A program made the translations under genes and the position numbers. Under the pieces are notes generated by a model. It searched no databases. It worked only from the letters and a program-made list of their open reading frames with translations, and was not told where the DNA came from. From Oligoflexia bacterium (GTDB lineage: Bacteria; Bdellovibrionota; Bdellovibrionia; JABDDW01), in NCBI GenBank assembly GCA_016715815.1, contig JADJXN010000001.1:1-64000 (forward strand): a DNA stretch of 64,000 nucleotides, in the 5' to 3' direction. Shown here one piece after another: positions 1 to 9,200 of this stretch (positions are counted from its first letter, which is position 1; each line of letters opens with the position of its first letter).

Positions 1-80
1 ACAAGTTTCATCTCGGCTTTATGCTTTTCCCATTTTTTATCAATGGTGCCTGAGGGGATGTTTGATTCAAGTTTTATCAT
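1..80 (-). CDS. sdhA: Succinate dehydrogenase/fumarate reductase flavoprotein subunit, N-terminal fragment
   Basis: Only the first 26 codons are inside the window; the gene runs off the left edge. The visible start (MIKLESNIPSGTIDKKWEKH) resembles the beginning of SdhA proteins of the b558-type complex, which oxidise succinate with a covalently bound FAD on the cytoplasmic face of the inner membrane. Its ATG overlaps the stop of sdhC in an ATGA, so the two genes are translationally coupled. No FAD-binding motif is visible because the fragment is too short. The call rests on this short match plus the sdhC neighbour. Confidence 0.75.
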   Translation of the reverse strand, partial: MIKLESNIPSGTIDKKWEKHKAEMKL

Positions 81-760
81 TGCAAACCTCCCGGAGTATC
101 TAAAAACAGCCAAATAGGAATTCCTAAAAAGCCAAAAGCTAAAATAGCAGCTAATAAATAACCAGCTAGAGTGATGGGTTTATCAAACCGAGGATTAATG
201 GCCCCTAAAGATTGAAATGCACTCCAAAACCCATGGCGTAAATGCATGCCCAATAAAATCATAATAAACATGTAGATGCCTACAAAAATGGGGCTTTTAA
301 AAACTGCGTAGACAACGTTGTATAAATTTGCTTCTACTGCCTCGGGTTTCCCACTACCAAACTTCATTTGCCAAATATGTAAAACTAAAAAACCGAGCAG
401 AGCAATTCCTGTAATAATCATATTTTTTGAAGCTGCATTGGCACGTGTTGGGCCGCCTTTTGTTTTTGTCTCAGCATAATTAATTGGACGAGCTTCTGAA
501 TTTTGCTTTTTAAGTGTAAGGGCTGTTATGATGTGAATAATAATAACTGCTAACAGGCCAACTTCAGCTACATAAAGAAGAGGCCCAAGAGCTTCATGAA
601 GTTTTTTAGAGTAGCTGTTAAAAAGCTCAGGGTTTTTGGTATATAAAATGGCGTTTCCCATAAGGTGGGTGATTAAAAATAAAACTAAACTTAAGCCTGT
701 TAAAGCCATTAGAAATTTTTTGCCAACACTTGAGGTGAGAGCTTTTCTCAAAGGGATCAT
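77..760 (-). CDS. sdhC: Succinate dehydrogenase cytochrome b558 subunit
   Basis: This 227-residue integral membrane protein anchors the succinate dehydrogenase complex, binds haem and passes electrons to quinone. Five hydrophobic helices are visible at about residues 17-36, 57-84, 113-131, 155-175 and 195-220. Histidines inside or near them (H32, H76, H128, H173, H176) are candidate haem ligands. The size and five-helix layout fit the single-subunit b558 family (Bacteroidetes, epsilon- and delta-type bacteria), not the two-subunit SdhC/SdhD anchors. A strong ribosome site (AAGGAGAAC) precedes the ATG. The stop overlaps the sdhA start by 4 nt, so sdhC is the first gene of the operon. Confidence 0.9.
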   Translation of the reverse strand: MIPLRKALTSSVGKKFLMALTGLSLVLFLITHLMGNAILYTKNPELFNSYSKKLHEALGPLLYVAEVGLLAVIIIHIITALTLKKQNSEARPINYAETKTKGGPTRANAASKNMIITGIALLGFLVLHIWQMKFGSGKPEAVEANLYNVVYAVFKSPIFVGIYMFIMILLGMHLRHGFWSAFQSLGAINPRFDKPITLAGYLLAAILAFGFLGIPIWLFLDTPGGLQ

Positions 761-847
761 AGTTCTCCTTATTTATGGTATTTATTTGATATAAGCCCAG
801 ATAAAACATATTGCAAGCTGAAGCTAACACTTGCTAGTATATTTAAT

Positions 848-1501
848 ATGCAAAAACTTATTTTTATATTCATATTCCTGGTCCCATTTTCTTTAAAAGC
901 TGAAACAAGACTGAATTTTGTAGGTGGTATTAACTCCGCTTCCCAAGAGGCGACATCAACGCTTTTTCAAAACATTGTGGCAAGTGCAAAAACCTACATG
1001 GCTTACGGAATTACCGCTGATTTTAAGCCTGCCTCTAAATCTAAAGGCTTACAGCTTGGGGTTTCCACAGGGCTTCTTTATGTTGAATCAGGTGCAAATC
1101 AAAGGTTTTCTGTTGCAGGTGTTACATTTAATATGGATGCAAAATTACCCTATATTCAAGTGCCGCTGACCTTAGAGTTGTGGCTTAGCAATATTTTTTC
1201 ACTTGGCTTAGGCGCTTACCATGAATGGGGCTACCAAAAAATGTCTCAAAAAGGCACACAGACTTTTATGGGTGTTACTACAACAATTGATAGTGCAAGT
1301 TCCTTTGGTGAGCAAAACTATGAAACAAGATCTTTTGGTTACATGGGAAAGCTTCAGGCGCAAGTGCCACTTGGTAAAAAGCTAAGGTTTGTGGCTATTG
1401 CAATATATCAAAAAAACTTTTTAGATATTTCAACACACAACCATACAACGGCAAAAAACATCAACATGATGGCTCTCGGCGGCTTTGGTCTAACGCTTTA
1501 G
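848..1501 (+). CDS. Secreted outer-membrane beta-barrel-like protein
   Basis: The protein has 217 residues with a clear signal peptide (MQKLIFIFIFLVPFSLKA, cleavage after Ala18). The rest alternates polar and aromatic/hydrophobic residues in short strands and ends in a beta-like hydrophobic segment (MMALGGFGLTL), as expected for a small outer-membrane barrel of the OmpA/OmpW or opacity-protein fold. No enzymatic motif is present and no specific family was recognised. It stands alone, divergent from sdhC, and its stop overlaps the convergent ispG stop by 4 nt. The function is unknown; a structural or porin-like role is an inference. Confidence 0.65.
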   Translation: MQKLIFIFIFLVPFSLKAETRLNFVGGINSASQEATSTLFQNIVASAKTYMAYGITADFKPASKSKGLQLGVSTGLLYVESGANQRFSVAGVTFNMDAKLPYIQVPLTLELWLSNIFSLGLGAYHEWGYQKMSQKGTQTFMGVTTTIDSASSFGEQNYETRSFGYMGKLQAQVPLGKKLRFVAIAIYQKNFLDISTHNHTTAKNINMMALGGFGLTL

Positions 1502-2706
1502 TAGTTAGTCTGTACGTACTCTTCAACAATCTTAATAAATTCAGGAATTATTTTTTGCCCCTGTAATGTTGTAACAAGTTTTCCATCAACATAAACAGGA
1601 GCCTTCGGATCTTCAGCTGTACCTGGAAGAGAAATGCCTAAATTGGCATGTTTTGACTCTCCAGGCCCGTTAACAATACAGCCCATGACGGCTACTTTCA
1701 TCTCAGCGGCACGAGGTTTAGCTTCGCGCCAACGGGGCATGCTTTCACGCAAATAATTTTGAATTTCATCAGCCATGGTTTGAAAAAACGTACTTGTGGT
1801 GCGCCCACAACCTGGGCAAGAAGTGACTTGTGGAGTGAAGTTTCTAATTTCTAAAGATTGCAAAATTTGTTGAGCCACTACTACTTCTTCGGTACGTGAT
1901 GCGCCCGGCTTTGGTGTGAGAGAAACACGAATCGTATCTCCAATTCCTTCTTGCAGTAAAATTGCTAAAGCCGCACTAGATGCCACAACTCCTTTTGTGC
2001 CCATACCCGCTTCTGTAAGGCCAAGGTGCAAAGCATAATCGCATTTAGAAGCTAATTCACGGTACACACGCACCAAGCCTTGAATTTGAGAAATTTTAGC
2101 AGATAATATAATTTTATCTTTAGGCATTCCTAATTTCACAGCTTGCTCTGCTGACTCTAACGCTGAAGTGATAAGAGCTTTTTCTAAAACAAGCTCACTA
2201 GGTAGTGGCTTTGATGACTTAGAGTTTTCATCCATAAAGCGGGCAGCCATAACTTTATCTAAAGAGCCCCAATTAGCACCAATGCGAACAGGTTTATTAT
2301 TTTTAAGAGCGATATTTATAATTGCCGCGAAATTATTTTTCTCTTCTTTTCCAATGTCGGAATTTCCTGGGTTAATGCGATATTTATCAAGGGCGGCCGC
2401 GCAATCAGGGTATTTTGTTAAAAGTAAATGCCCATTGTAATGAAAGTCCCCAACAATGGGGGTATGGTAGCCTTTAGCGCGAATGGCTTGAATAATTTTA
2501 GGCACAGCTTTGGCTGCTTCTTCTGTGTTTACAGTTATGCGCACAATTTCAGAGCCTGCTTTAGCTAGCTCTATTATTTGTTCAGCTGTGGCATTGGCAT
2601 CAGCAGTGTCAGTGTTGGTCATTGATTGGACAACTATAGGGCTGTTGCCCCCAACCATAACGGAGCCTATTTTAACTTCTCTTGATTGACGCCTTTTTGC
2701 TTCCAT
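1498..2706 (-). CDS. ispG: 4-hydroxy-3-methylbut-2-enyl-diphosphate synthase
   Basis: IspG (GcpE) catalyses the penultimate step of the MEP isoprenoid pathway, the reductive opening of methylerythritol cyclodiphosphate to HMBPP, using a [4Fe-4S] cluster. The 402-residue protein begins with the typical RRQSREVKIGSVMVGG and contains the TIM-barrel motif VQSMTNTDT near residue 30. The C-terminal cluster motifs are SCPGCGRTT and GCIVNGPGESKHANLGIS, which supply the cysteine ligands. The length matches bacterial IspG of the short type without the inserted domain. It is a single-gene unit, convergent with the barrel gene and divergent from the SRP RNA. Confidence 0.97.
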   Translation of the reverse strand: MEAKRRQSREVKIGSVMVGGNSPIVVQSMTNTDTADANATAEQIIELAKAGSEIVRITVNTEEAAKAVPKIIQAIRAKGYHTPIVGDFHYNGHLLLTKYPDCAAALDKYRINPGNSDIGKEEKNNFAAIINIALKNNKPVRIGANWGSLDKVMAARFMDENSKSSKPLPSELVLEKALITSALESAEQAVKLGMPKDKIILSAKISQIQGLVRVYRELASKCDYALHLGLTEAGMGTKGVVASSAALAILLQEGIGDTIRVSLTPKPGASRTEEVVVAQQILQSLEIRNFTPQVTSCPGCGRTTSTFFQTMADEIQNYLRESMPRWREAKPRAAEMKVAVMGCIVNGPGESKHANLGISLPGTAEDPKAPVYVDGKLVTTLQGQKIIPEFIKIVEEYVQTNY

Positions 2707-2769
2707 TTATGCTTATTTGATAGGTGATTTTGATAGGTAAAGCAAGGGTAATGACGCGCTACTTCTATT

Positions 2770-2811
2770 AAAAAGGAACGGCGTACTCAAAAAGGTACGC
2801 CGTTCCTTTTT
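2770..2811. repeat. 17-bp perfect inverted repeat (hairpin) between ispG and ffs
   Basis: The arms at 2770-2786 and 2795-2811 are exact reverse complements (AAAAAGGAACGGCGTAC and GTACGCCGTTCCTTTTT), separated by 8 nt. A second, overlapping pairing exists: 2787-2795 (TCAAAAAGG) with 2805-2813 (CCTTTTTGA). Because A-tract and T-tract flank the stem, it looks like a bidirectional intrinsic terminator, yet it lies between divergently transcribed units where no terminator is needed. It may instead be a dispersed palindromic element or protect ffs from upstream transcription. Confidence 0.6.
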
Positions 2812-2850
2812 GAGCTTGCACAAATGGCTGAGCCTGGTAAAAGTTTTAAT

Positions 2851-2944
2851 GCCGGGTCCTTGGCAATGGGGGCTAACAAACCCCGCCAGGTCCGAAAGGA
2901 AGCAACGGTAGTTACGCATAACCAGGTGACTAAGGCTCCCCGGC
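2851..2944 (+). ncRNA. ffs: Signal recognition particle 4.5S RNA (small bacterial type)
   Basis: The conserved domain IV core is present: CCAGGTCCGAAAGGAAGCA at about 2886-2904, which contains the Ffh-binding loop. The ends pair as GCCGGG (2851-2856) with CCCGGC (2939-2944), closing a roughly 94-nt hairpin without the Alu domain, as in proteobacterial 4.5S RNA. The apical tetraloop region reads CCGAAAGG where many species have CCGGAAGG; GAAA and GGAA are both GNRA-type. The position directly upstream of dnaX-ybaB-recR is a well-known conserved arrangement. A short T-run follows the 3' end. Confidence 0.93.
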
Positions 2945-2971
2945 TTTAACTTATATTTAGGGGTAATTTTT

Positions 2972-4585
2972 TTGGCTTACCAAGTCTTGGCGCGTAAATG
3001 GCGTTCACAAACTTTTGATACTTTAATTGGACAAGAGCATGTCACCACAACACTGACAAACGCTTTAAAAAATAATCGTGTTCCCCATGCGCTTTTATTT
3101 ACCGGCGCCAGAGGTGTTGGTAAAACTTCAGCTGCTAGAATTTTAGCAAAAAGTCTTCGTTGCCCAAATTTAAAAGACCACACGCCTTGCGGAAAATGCA
3201 CAGATTGCGTTGAAATTGCTGAAGGCAGATCTATTAACGTTATAGAAATTGACGGAGCCAGTAACAACGGTGTTGAAAACGTGCGTGAGCTTCGTGAGTC
3301 TGTGGGTTATATGCCCTCAACTGGCAAATTTAAGGTTTATATTATTGATGAAGTGCACATGCTCTCAAACTCTGCCTTTAATGCTTTATTAAAAACTTTA
3401 GAGGAGCCGCCAGAGCATGTGATTTTTATTTTTGCTACCACTGAAGTACAAAAAATTCCTGTGACAATTTTATCTCGCTGCCAGCGCTATGATTTTAGGC
3501 GTATTTCTATTAAAAAAGTGGCTGATCATATTGCAAGCATTTGTGCACAAGAAGGGGTGAGTGCTGAGATGCAAGCGCTATGGCTTGTGGCCCGTGAGTC
3601 TGAAGGGAGCATGAGGGATTCTTTAAGCCTTTTAGACCAAGTGATCTCATTTTGTGGAAAAAAAATTACCCACAACCAAGTTATTGATGTTTTAGGTTTA
3701 ACAGATAGAACCCTTTTAAGCACAACACTTAAAGCCATTATTACTGCAGATGTGAATGAGGCCATGAATGTGGCAGAAAAAGTTTTTAAATTTGGTTATG
3801 ACCCAAAACAATTTGCACAAGATCTTTTAGAACATATACGTTCTTTAATGGTTGTTAAAGTAAGCGGTAATAAACGCCCAGAATTTTTAGACCTGCCTGA
3901 GAACGAAATTGAAGAGCTGACTAAAATTGCAAATGAGCTTTCCCATGAAGATATTCATTTTTTATTTGATATGTCTTTAAAAGGTGTGAGCGATATTATG
4001 CGCGCCCAAGACCCAAGTATTGTTTTAGAAATGCTTTTATTAAGGCTCACGCAAGCTCCAAGGCTAAGTTCCATAGAGAGCGTTGTGGAAGCCCTTGAAT
4101 CAGGCAAACCTTTAGAAAAAAAAACTTCAATTTTAGATAAGCCTATAGCAACACCACTACAACAAGAAAATCAAATCCAAAATCAAAACACTTTTATTGA
4201 AAGTATTAAAAAAGAAAAACCTCTTTTGGGCGCAAAGCTTGAGTATGCCACCTTAGAGTTGGCCACAGACGCTTCAAATCTAACCGTATTTTTTAGAAAA
4301 GAGCAGGAATTTTTCTTTACACAAGTTTCTCAAAAAGAAGTGGTGGCTCAGCTTGTGGATCTTGCAGAAAAATATTGGGGTAAAAAAATTGCTATTCAAG
4401 TAAAACTTGGCCAAAGCATAAACCAAGGGCCTCTTTCTTTACAGGAATCCCAGGCCGCCGCAAAAAAAGAAGCACAAAGAGAGGCTGTTGAAAAAATTGA
4501 AGCTCACCCCCTGGTAAAAGATGCTAAGAATATTTTAAAAGCTAAAATAACAAGTATTAAAACCTCAAAGGAGACCCGAGAATGA
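2972..4585 (+). CDS. dnaX: DNA polymerase III subunits gamma/tau
   Basis: DnaX is the clamp-loader ATPase that also links polymerase cores. The 537-residue protein opens with YQVLARKWRSQTFDTLIGQEHV. It has Walker A at residues 45-52 (GARGVGKT), a zinc site of four cysteines (C64, C73, C76, C79), and Walker B/DExx in YIIDEVHML near residue 130. An SRC motif (LSRCQRYDF) supplies the arginine finger. The C-terminal part beyond about residue 370 is divergent and rich in Lys and Gln, as in tau tails. The start is TTG at 2972, preceded by AGGGG. The 3' end overlaps ybaB by 4 nt (ATGA). Confidence 0.96.
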   Translation: MAYQVLARKWRSQTFDTLIGQEHVTTTLTNALKNNRVPHALLFTGARGVGKTSAARILAKSLRCPNLKDHTPCGKCTDCVEIAEGRSINVIEIDGASNNGVENVRELRESVGYMPSTGKFKVYIIDEVHMLSNSAFNALLKTLEEPPEHVIFIFATTEVQKIPVTILSRCQRYDFRRISIKKVADHIASICAQEGVSAEMQALWLVARESEGSMRDSLSLLDQVISFCGKKITHNQVIDVLGLTDRTLLSTTLKAIITADVNEAMNVAEKVFKFGYDPKQFAQDLLEHIRSLMVVKVSGNKRPEFLDLPENEIEELTKIANELSHEDIHFLFDMSLKGVSDIMRAQDPSIVLEMLLLRLTQAPRLSSIESVVEALESGKPLEKKTSILDKPIATPLQQENQIQNQNTFIESIKKEKPLLGAKLEYATLELATDASNLTVFFRKEQEFFFTQVSQKEVVAQLVDLAEKYWGKKIAIQVKLGQSINQGPLSLQESQAAAKKEAQREAVEKIEAHPLVKDAKNILKAKITSIKTSKETRE

Positions 4586-4899
4586 GAAACCTTCCAGGCG
4601 GTATGCAAAACTTTATGAAGCAAGCTCAACAAATGCAAAATAAAATGGCAAAAACTCAAGAAGCTCTTAAAGAAATGACCATTGATGTCTCAAGCGGTGG
4701 CGGGGCTATTAAAATCACTATGACGGGAGCTCAGGAAATTCAAAAAATCACTATAGAAAAAGACGTGGCTAGTGACATTGACATGCTTGAAGACCTTGTT
4801 TTAACCGCAGTGAATGAAGCTGTTAAAAAAAGTAAAGCCATGGCAGAAGAAGAAATGAATAAAGTCACCGGCGGCCTTAATATGCCAGGGTTATTTTAA
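4582..4899 (+). CDS. ybaB: YbaB/EbfC family nucleoid-associated protein
   Basis: This 105-residue protein has the family's coiled-coil start (MQNFMKQAQQMQNKMAKTQEAL) and the conserved core in which VSSGGGAIKITMTGAQEIQKI precedes IDMLEDLVLTAVNEA. YbaB proteins form small dimers that bind DNA and affect nucleoid organisation. The length is normal. The gene sits between dnaX and recR, the order found in most bacteria, overlapping dnaX by 4 nt and touching recR with no gap. That coupling suggests one recombination/replication transcript. Confidence 0.95.
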   Translation: MRNLPGGMQNFMKQAQQMQNKMAKTQEALKEMTIDVSSGGGAIKITMTGAQEIQKITIEKDVASDIDMLEDLVLTAVNEAVKKSKAMAEEEMNKVTGGLNMPGLF

Positions 4900-5505
4900 G
4901 TGGCTTATAAAATTGCAGCCCTTGATAAACTTATAGCAGAGCTTAGTCGGCTTCCTGGGTTGGGAGAAAAGTCTGCGCAGAGAATTACTTTTTTCTTATT
5001 AAAAACAAAAACCAATTTGTGTGAAGATTTAAGTCAAGCTCTGCTAGATGTAAAAGCACAAGTGCATAATTGCACACGTTGCTTTAACTACACAGATAGT
5101 GATGTGTGCGCAATTTGCAAAGACGCCAACCGTAGTGACGAAGTGGTATGTGTGGTGGAGGAGCCGTCAGATATAATTCGTATTGAGGAAACCTCTGGTG
5201 GGTTTAAGTTAAAATATCATGTGCTCCAAGGGGTCTTATCTCCGCTGGATGGGATAGGGCCAGATCAATTGAGAATAAAAGAGCTTATAGAGCGTTTAAA
5301 AGAGGAGCCGATAAAAGAAGTGGTGCTGGCATTAAGAGCTGATATTGAGGGTGACGCCACTTGTGTTTATTTGACAAAACTTATTCGTAGTTACAACATA
5401 AAGGTAACGCGCATTGCCCATGGGGTGCCCATTGGTGGGCATTTAGATTATATTGATGCTAGAACCTTGGGCCGCGCCATTGAGAACAGGATAGAGCTTA
5501 AATAA
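4900..5505 (+). CDS. recR: Recombination mediator protein RecR
   Basis: RecR works with RecF/RecO to load RecA on gapped DNA. The 201-residue protein has an N-terminal helix-hairpin-helix (LSRLPGLGEKSAQR, residues about 15-28), a four-cysteine zinc finger (C58, C61, C70, C73), a Toprim domain beginning VVCVVEEPSDI near residue 82, and the C-terminal GVPIGGHLDYIDARTLGRAI stretch. The start is GTG at 4900, immediately after the ybaB TAA. The stop is followed directly by the mglA ATG, so the four genes from dnaX to mglA are a single tight operon. Confidence 0.97.
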   Translation: MAYKIAALDKLIAELSRLPGLGEKSAQRITFFLLKTKTNLCEDLSQALLDVKAQVHNCTRCFNYTDSDVCAICKDANRSDEVVCVVEEPSDIIRIEETSGGFKLKYHVLQGVLSPLDGIGPDQLRIKELIERLKEEPIKEVVLALRADIEGDATCVYLTKLIRSYNIKVTRIAHGVPIGGHLDYIDARTLGRAIENRIELK

Positions 5506-6096
5506 ATGTCTTTTATAAATTATAACGCCAAAGAAATTCACTGCAAAATAGTTTACTACGGCCCAAGCCTTGGCGGAAAAACCACTAATATCCAGTGGGT
5601 TTACCAAAAAACAGCACAGGATCAAAAAAGTAAACTTGTGGCTTTAAACACAGAAAATGAGCGCACCTTATTTTTTGATTTTTTGCCTCTTTTTGTGGGG
5701 GATATTCGTGGGTTTAAAACAAAGTTTCATCTTTATACGGTGCCAGGCCAAGTTGTTTATGATGCAAGTAGGAAGCTTATTTTAAAGGGCCTTGATGGGA
5801 TTGTTTTTGTGGCTGATTCTCAGGCCGAGCGCATGGAAGAAAACATTGAAAGCATGAATAATTTGGAAACAAACCTTAAGCAGCAGGGTTATGATATTAG
5901 GCAGGTGCCTTTAATTATTCAGTATAATAAGCGTGATTTAGGCAATGTTACCCCATTAACGGAGCTGCGCTCTCAATTAAACCGATATAATTCGCCAGAA
6001 TTTGAGGCCGTTGCCACCAGGGGCGAGGGTGTTTTTGAGTCCTTAAAGACATTAAGTAAATCCATTGTGAATATTTTAAAGGGTGGGGATCTCTAA
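5506..6096 (+). CDS. mglA: MglA-family Ras-like GTPase
   Basis: MglA is a bacterial small GTPase that sets cell polarity and drives gliding or type IV pilus positioning in Myxococcus; in Bdellovibrio it is linked to pili and prey invasion. The 196-residue protein contains the P-loop GPSLGGKTT (residues 19-27), the MglA-type TENERTLFFDFLPL segment, the switch II motif TVPGQ, and the base-specificity motif QYNKRDL. It is joined to recR with no intergenic base, an unusual partner for a polarity GTPase. No MglB (GAP) gene is seen nearby. Confidence 0.93.
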   Translation: MSFINYNAKEIHCKIVYYGPSLGGKTTNIQWVYQKTAQDQKSKLVALNTENERTLFFDFLPLFVGDIRGFKTKFHLYTVPGQVVYDASRKLILKGLDGIVFVADSQAERMEENIESMNNLETNLKQQGYDIRQVPLIIQYNKRDLGNVTPLTELRSQLNRYNSPEFEAVATRGEGVFESLKTLSKSIVNILKGGDL

Positions 6097-6130
6097 CCCG
6101 CGAGCCCAAATTATTTAGATTTGATGAGCC

Positions 6131-6159
6131 TTGACAGTGGGCTTAAGCTCTTTTAGTTT
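6131..6159 (+). promoter_or_regulatory. Probable sigma-70 promoter of tRNA-Asn
   Basis: A perfect -35 hexamer TTGACA lies at 6131-6136. After a 17-bp spacer there is a weak -10 (TAGTTT, 6154-6159), about 23 bp before the tRNA. Spacing and position fit a tRNA promoter, but the -10 matches the consensus in only half of its positions. Confidence 0.45.
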
Positions 6160-6181
6160 AGTGCTTCTATCACAAGCATAT

Positions 6182-6257
6182 TCAGGTGTAGCTCAGTCGG
6201 TAGAGCAGGTGACTGTTAATCACCGTGTCGCAGGTTCGATTCCTGCCACCTGAGCCA
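6182..6257 (+). tRNA. tRNA-Asn (anticodon GTT)
   Basis: A complete cloverleaf is visible. The acceptor stem is TCAGGTG (6182-6188) with CACCTGA (6247-6253), and the anticodon stem is GGTGA/TCACC around the loop CTGTTAA with anticodon GTT at 6215-6217. The T-loop is TTCGATT closed by GCAGG/CCTGC. The 3' CCA is encoded (6255-6257). The gene ends only 2 bp before the convergent stop of the hybrid kinase, leaving no room for its own terminator. No integrase or duplicated tRNA end was seen, so there is no sign that it serves as an attachment site here. Confidence 0.97.
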
Positions 6258-6259
6258 TT

Positions 6260-9200
6260 TTATCTTGGGCAAAATTGAGCAATACTTTCCACAAGTGTGT
6301 TTCGATCAATGGGTTTACTAATATGCTCATCAAAACCACTAGCTAAGCTTCGCATTCGCTCTTCACGAAGAGCGTGGGCAGTTAATGCAATAATAGGTGT
6401 TTTAAAACCATTTTTTCTAAGCTCGGCGACTGTTGAATAGCCATCCATAATAGGCATTTGAATATCAATTAATAAAACATCATACTTTTTAAGTTTGGCC
6501 ATTTCTAAAGCTACCTTTCCATTTTCAGCAACATCAACAGAAGCACCTGCTAATTTTAAAATTTGGCTAACTAAAATTTGGTTATCAAAAGAGTCTTCTG
6601 CTAAAAGTACATTAATACCATCAAGTCTAATTGGTGGCAGTGGTTCAATAAAATTTAAAGAACGCATTTTATGTAAACTTTCATAGGTTGTAATGGGGCC
6701 GGGATCTATGAGTATTTTAAAAGTGCTACCACCATTTTTTTTACTTCCAGCTAATAAAACATCTCCACCTAAAAGCCTTGCCAAGCGTTTAGAAAGTACA
6801 AGGCCCAAACCTGTGCCGCCAAATTTTCGTGTAGTAGTTGAGTCTATTTGCGTAAAGGGTTTAAATAAATTTTTTGCCTCTGTTTCAGAGATACCGCAGC
6901 CTGTATCTTTAATTTCAAAGGCCAGAAGTTGCGAGCCTTCATTTGAATTTTCAAGTTTTACATTAACTCTCACTTCGCCTTTTTCTGTAAACTTAATGGC
7001 GTTACCGATGATATTTAATAGTATTTGCTTAAGCCTAATAGGATCAGTCTTGATAATTTTAGGGGTTTTATTTGCATAGTGAATAGATAATTTTATCCCT
7101 TTTTTTACAGCTAAAGGGTTCATTATAGAGATAACATCTGCCATTATCTCATACAGAGCGGCTTCTCTAGCTTCTATATAAAGTTTGCCGGCTTCTACTT
7201 TTGAAATATCAAGTATGTCATTAATAATGCCTGAAAGAAGCTCACCATTTCTTTTAACTGCTGTAATAAAATTAGCTTTGTCTTCATTACAAATTTTTTG
7301 ATCTGCAATTAAATCACTAAAACCAAGAATGACTCCAAGCGGGGTTCTAATTTCATGGGACATGTTTGCTAAAAAAGTACTTTTTGTATGCGAAGCAGCT
7401 TCAGCAATATCTTTAGCTTGGCGAAGCTCTTCCATGACTTTTGTTCTTTCTGAAATATCTCTGATAAAACCGTAAAATAAATATGAATCTTGAGATTTTA
7501 TTGGAGTAACCGTTAGCTCTATTGGGATTTCATTTCCATCTTTTGTCAGAGATGTAACCTCAAGCCTTGTTTTAAAAAATGAATCCTCTCCTTTTTCTAA
7601 AAAGTTTTTAATACTTTCTTCATGCATTCTTCTCTGTTGTGGAGGAATAACTGTTGAAGAAAGTTTTCTCCCAATGGCCTCAGCCTTTGTCCAGCCTAAA
7701 GTTTTTTCAGCTTGCTTATTCCAGTAAGTAATAAAGCCTTGTTGATCCATGACCACAACACAATCTAGTGCATTTTCAAGAAGGGTGTTTATATCAGAGA
7801 GTTCCTGTACTCTTCTAATAGCTAAAAGATTTTCTATGCGGGCTAAAACCTCTTCAGCTACAAAAGGTTTAACAATGTAATCTTGTGCTCCTTCGCGCAA
7901 AATTTGAAGCTTCATAACATCATCAATTTTTGCTGTTAAAAAAACTGTAAGTGTGGCCTTAAGGGAAGGAATTTGCTTAATTTGTCTGAGCATTTCATCG
8001 CCACTTATTTTAGGCATCATAATATCGCTGAGAATTAAATCAGGCTTAAAAGAACAAGCTTTTTTAAAACCCTCCTCTCCATCAAAGGCTGTTTCAACCT
8101 GGTATTTTGATTCTAAAAGTTCAACTAAAAACCAATTTAGATCTGGGTTGTCTTCTACTACTAAGATTTTTTCTTTGTTTGCTTTAGCTTCAGACAAGGC
8201 TTTTTGTGGTTTAATAGCCATGGTGCGCAGACTATCTAAAAATGGTAAAATATCTTTTTTTGTAAGTGGCTCACCAGCATCATTATTTATGCTGACTTGT
8301 TCTTGTATTTTAAGGGGAAGAGTAATTAAAAAAAGTGCTCCTCCTAAGGGGCCATCAAAAACTTCAATTTTGCCTTTATGAAGCTCAATAAATTCCTTGG
8401 CAATAGTGAGTCCTAAACCTGTGCCGCCTGCTTTGCGAGTTACACCTGTGTTAAGCTGGTTAAATCTTTCAAAAATTTTTTCCTTATCCTCTTCTGCAAT
8501 GCCGGGTCCGGTATCTTCAACTTCAATAATTGCGCTTTTACTTTTAATTTTTGCTCTAATAACAATTTTCCCGCCTTGAGGCGTGAACTTGAAAGCATTA
8601 CTGAGTAAATTTAAAATAACTCTTTGGATCATATTGATATCAAATTGCGCTTGAACTGGTTCAAGTGCTTTAACTGAGAGAGAAATATTTTTTTCTGCAG
8701 CAATACTTTCAAAATTAGCTGCTGTAATACGAATTATCTGAGATAAATCTGAATCAATAAAAGTAGGTGTGAGCTTATGTTCTTCAATGCGAGAAACATC
8801 TAAAAGATCATTAACCTGCTTTAAAAGAAGTCGAGCATTTCTTGCTATTACATTTAAATCTCGCACACCCTTTTCAGAGAGTTTCTCGTTTTTAAGGAGC
8901 TTACTAATGGGAGCTATAATAAGTGATAGGGGAGTTCTTAGCTCATGGCTAACGCTTGAGCAGAAATGAGTTTTTAATTTATCTTGTTCTTTAAGTTGCT
9001 CAACCAAGAGTTGGCTTTGGTCTTGGGTTTCTTTTTGTTTGGTAATATCGCGAGTGACCGCAGAAAAACCAATAAGCCGAGCATTTTTATCTTTCAAAGG
9101 AGTTATAACTAAATTAGCCCAAAACCTTGTGCCATCTTTTTTAACGCCTATTCCCTCCTTTTCTACTCGGCCTTCTTTAAGGGCTGTTTTAAGACGCCTT

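Noticed and set aside
6182..6257. tRNA-Asn as the boundary of an integrated element
   Set aside because: No integrase, no duplicated tRNA 3' end and no accessory cargo are visible nearby. The close kinase stop is probably just compact packing.
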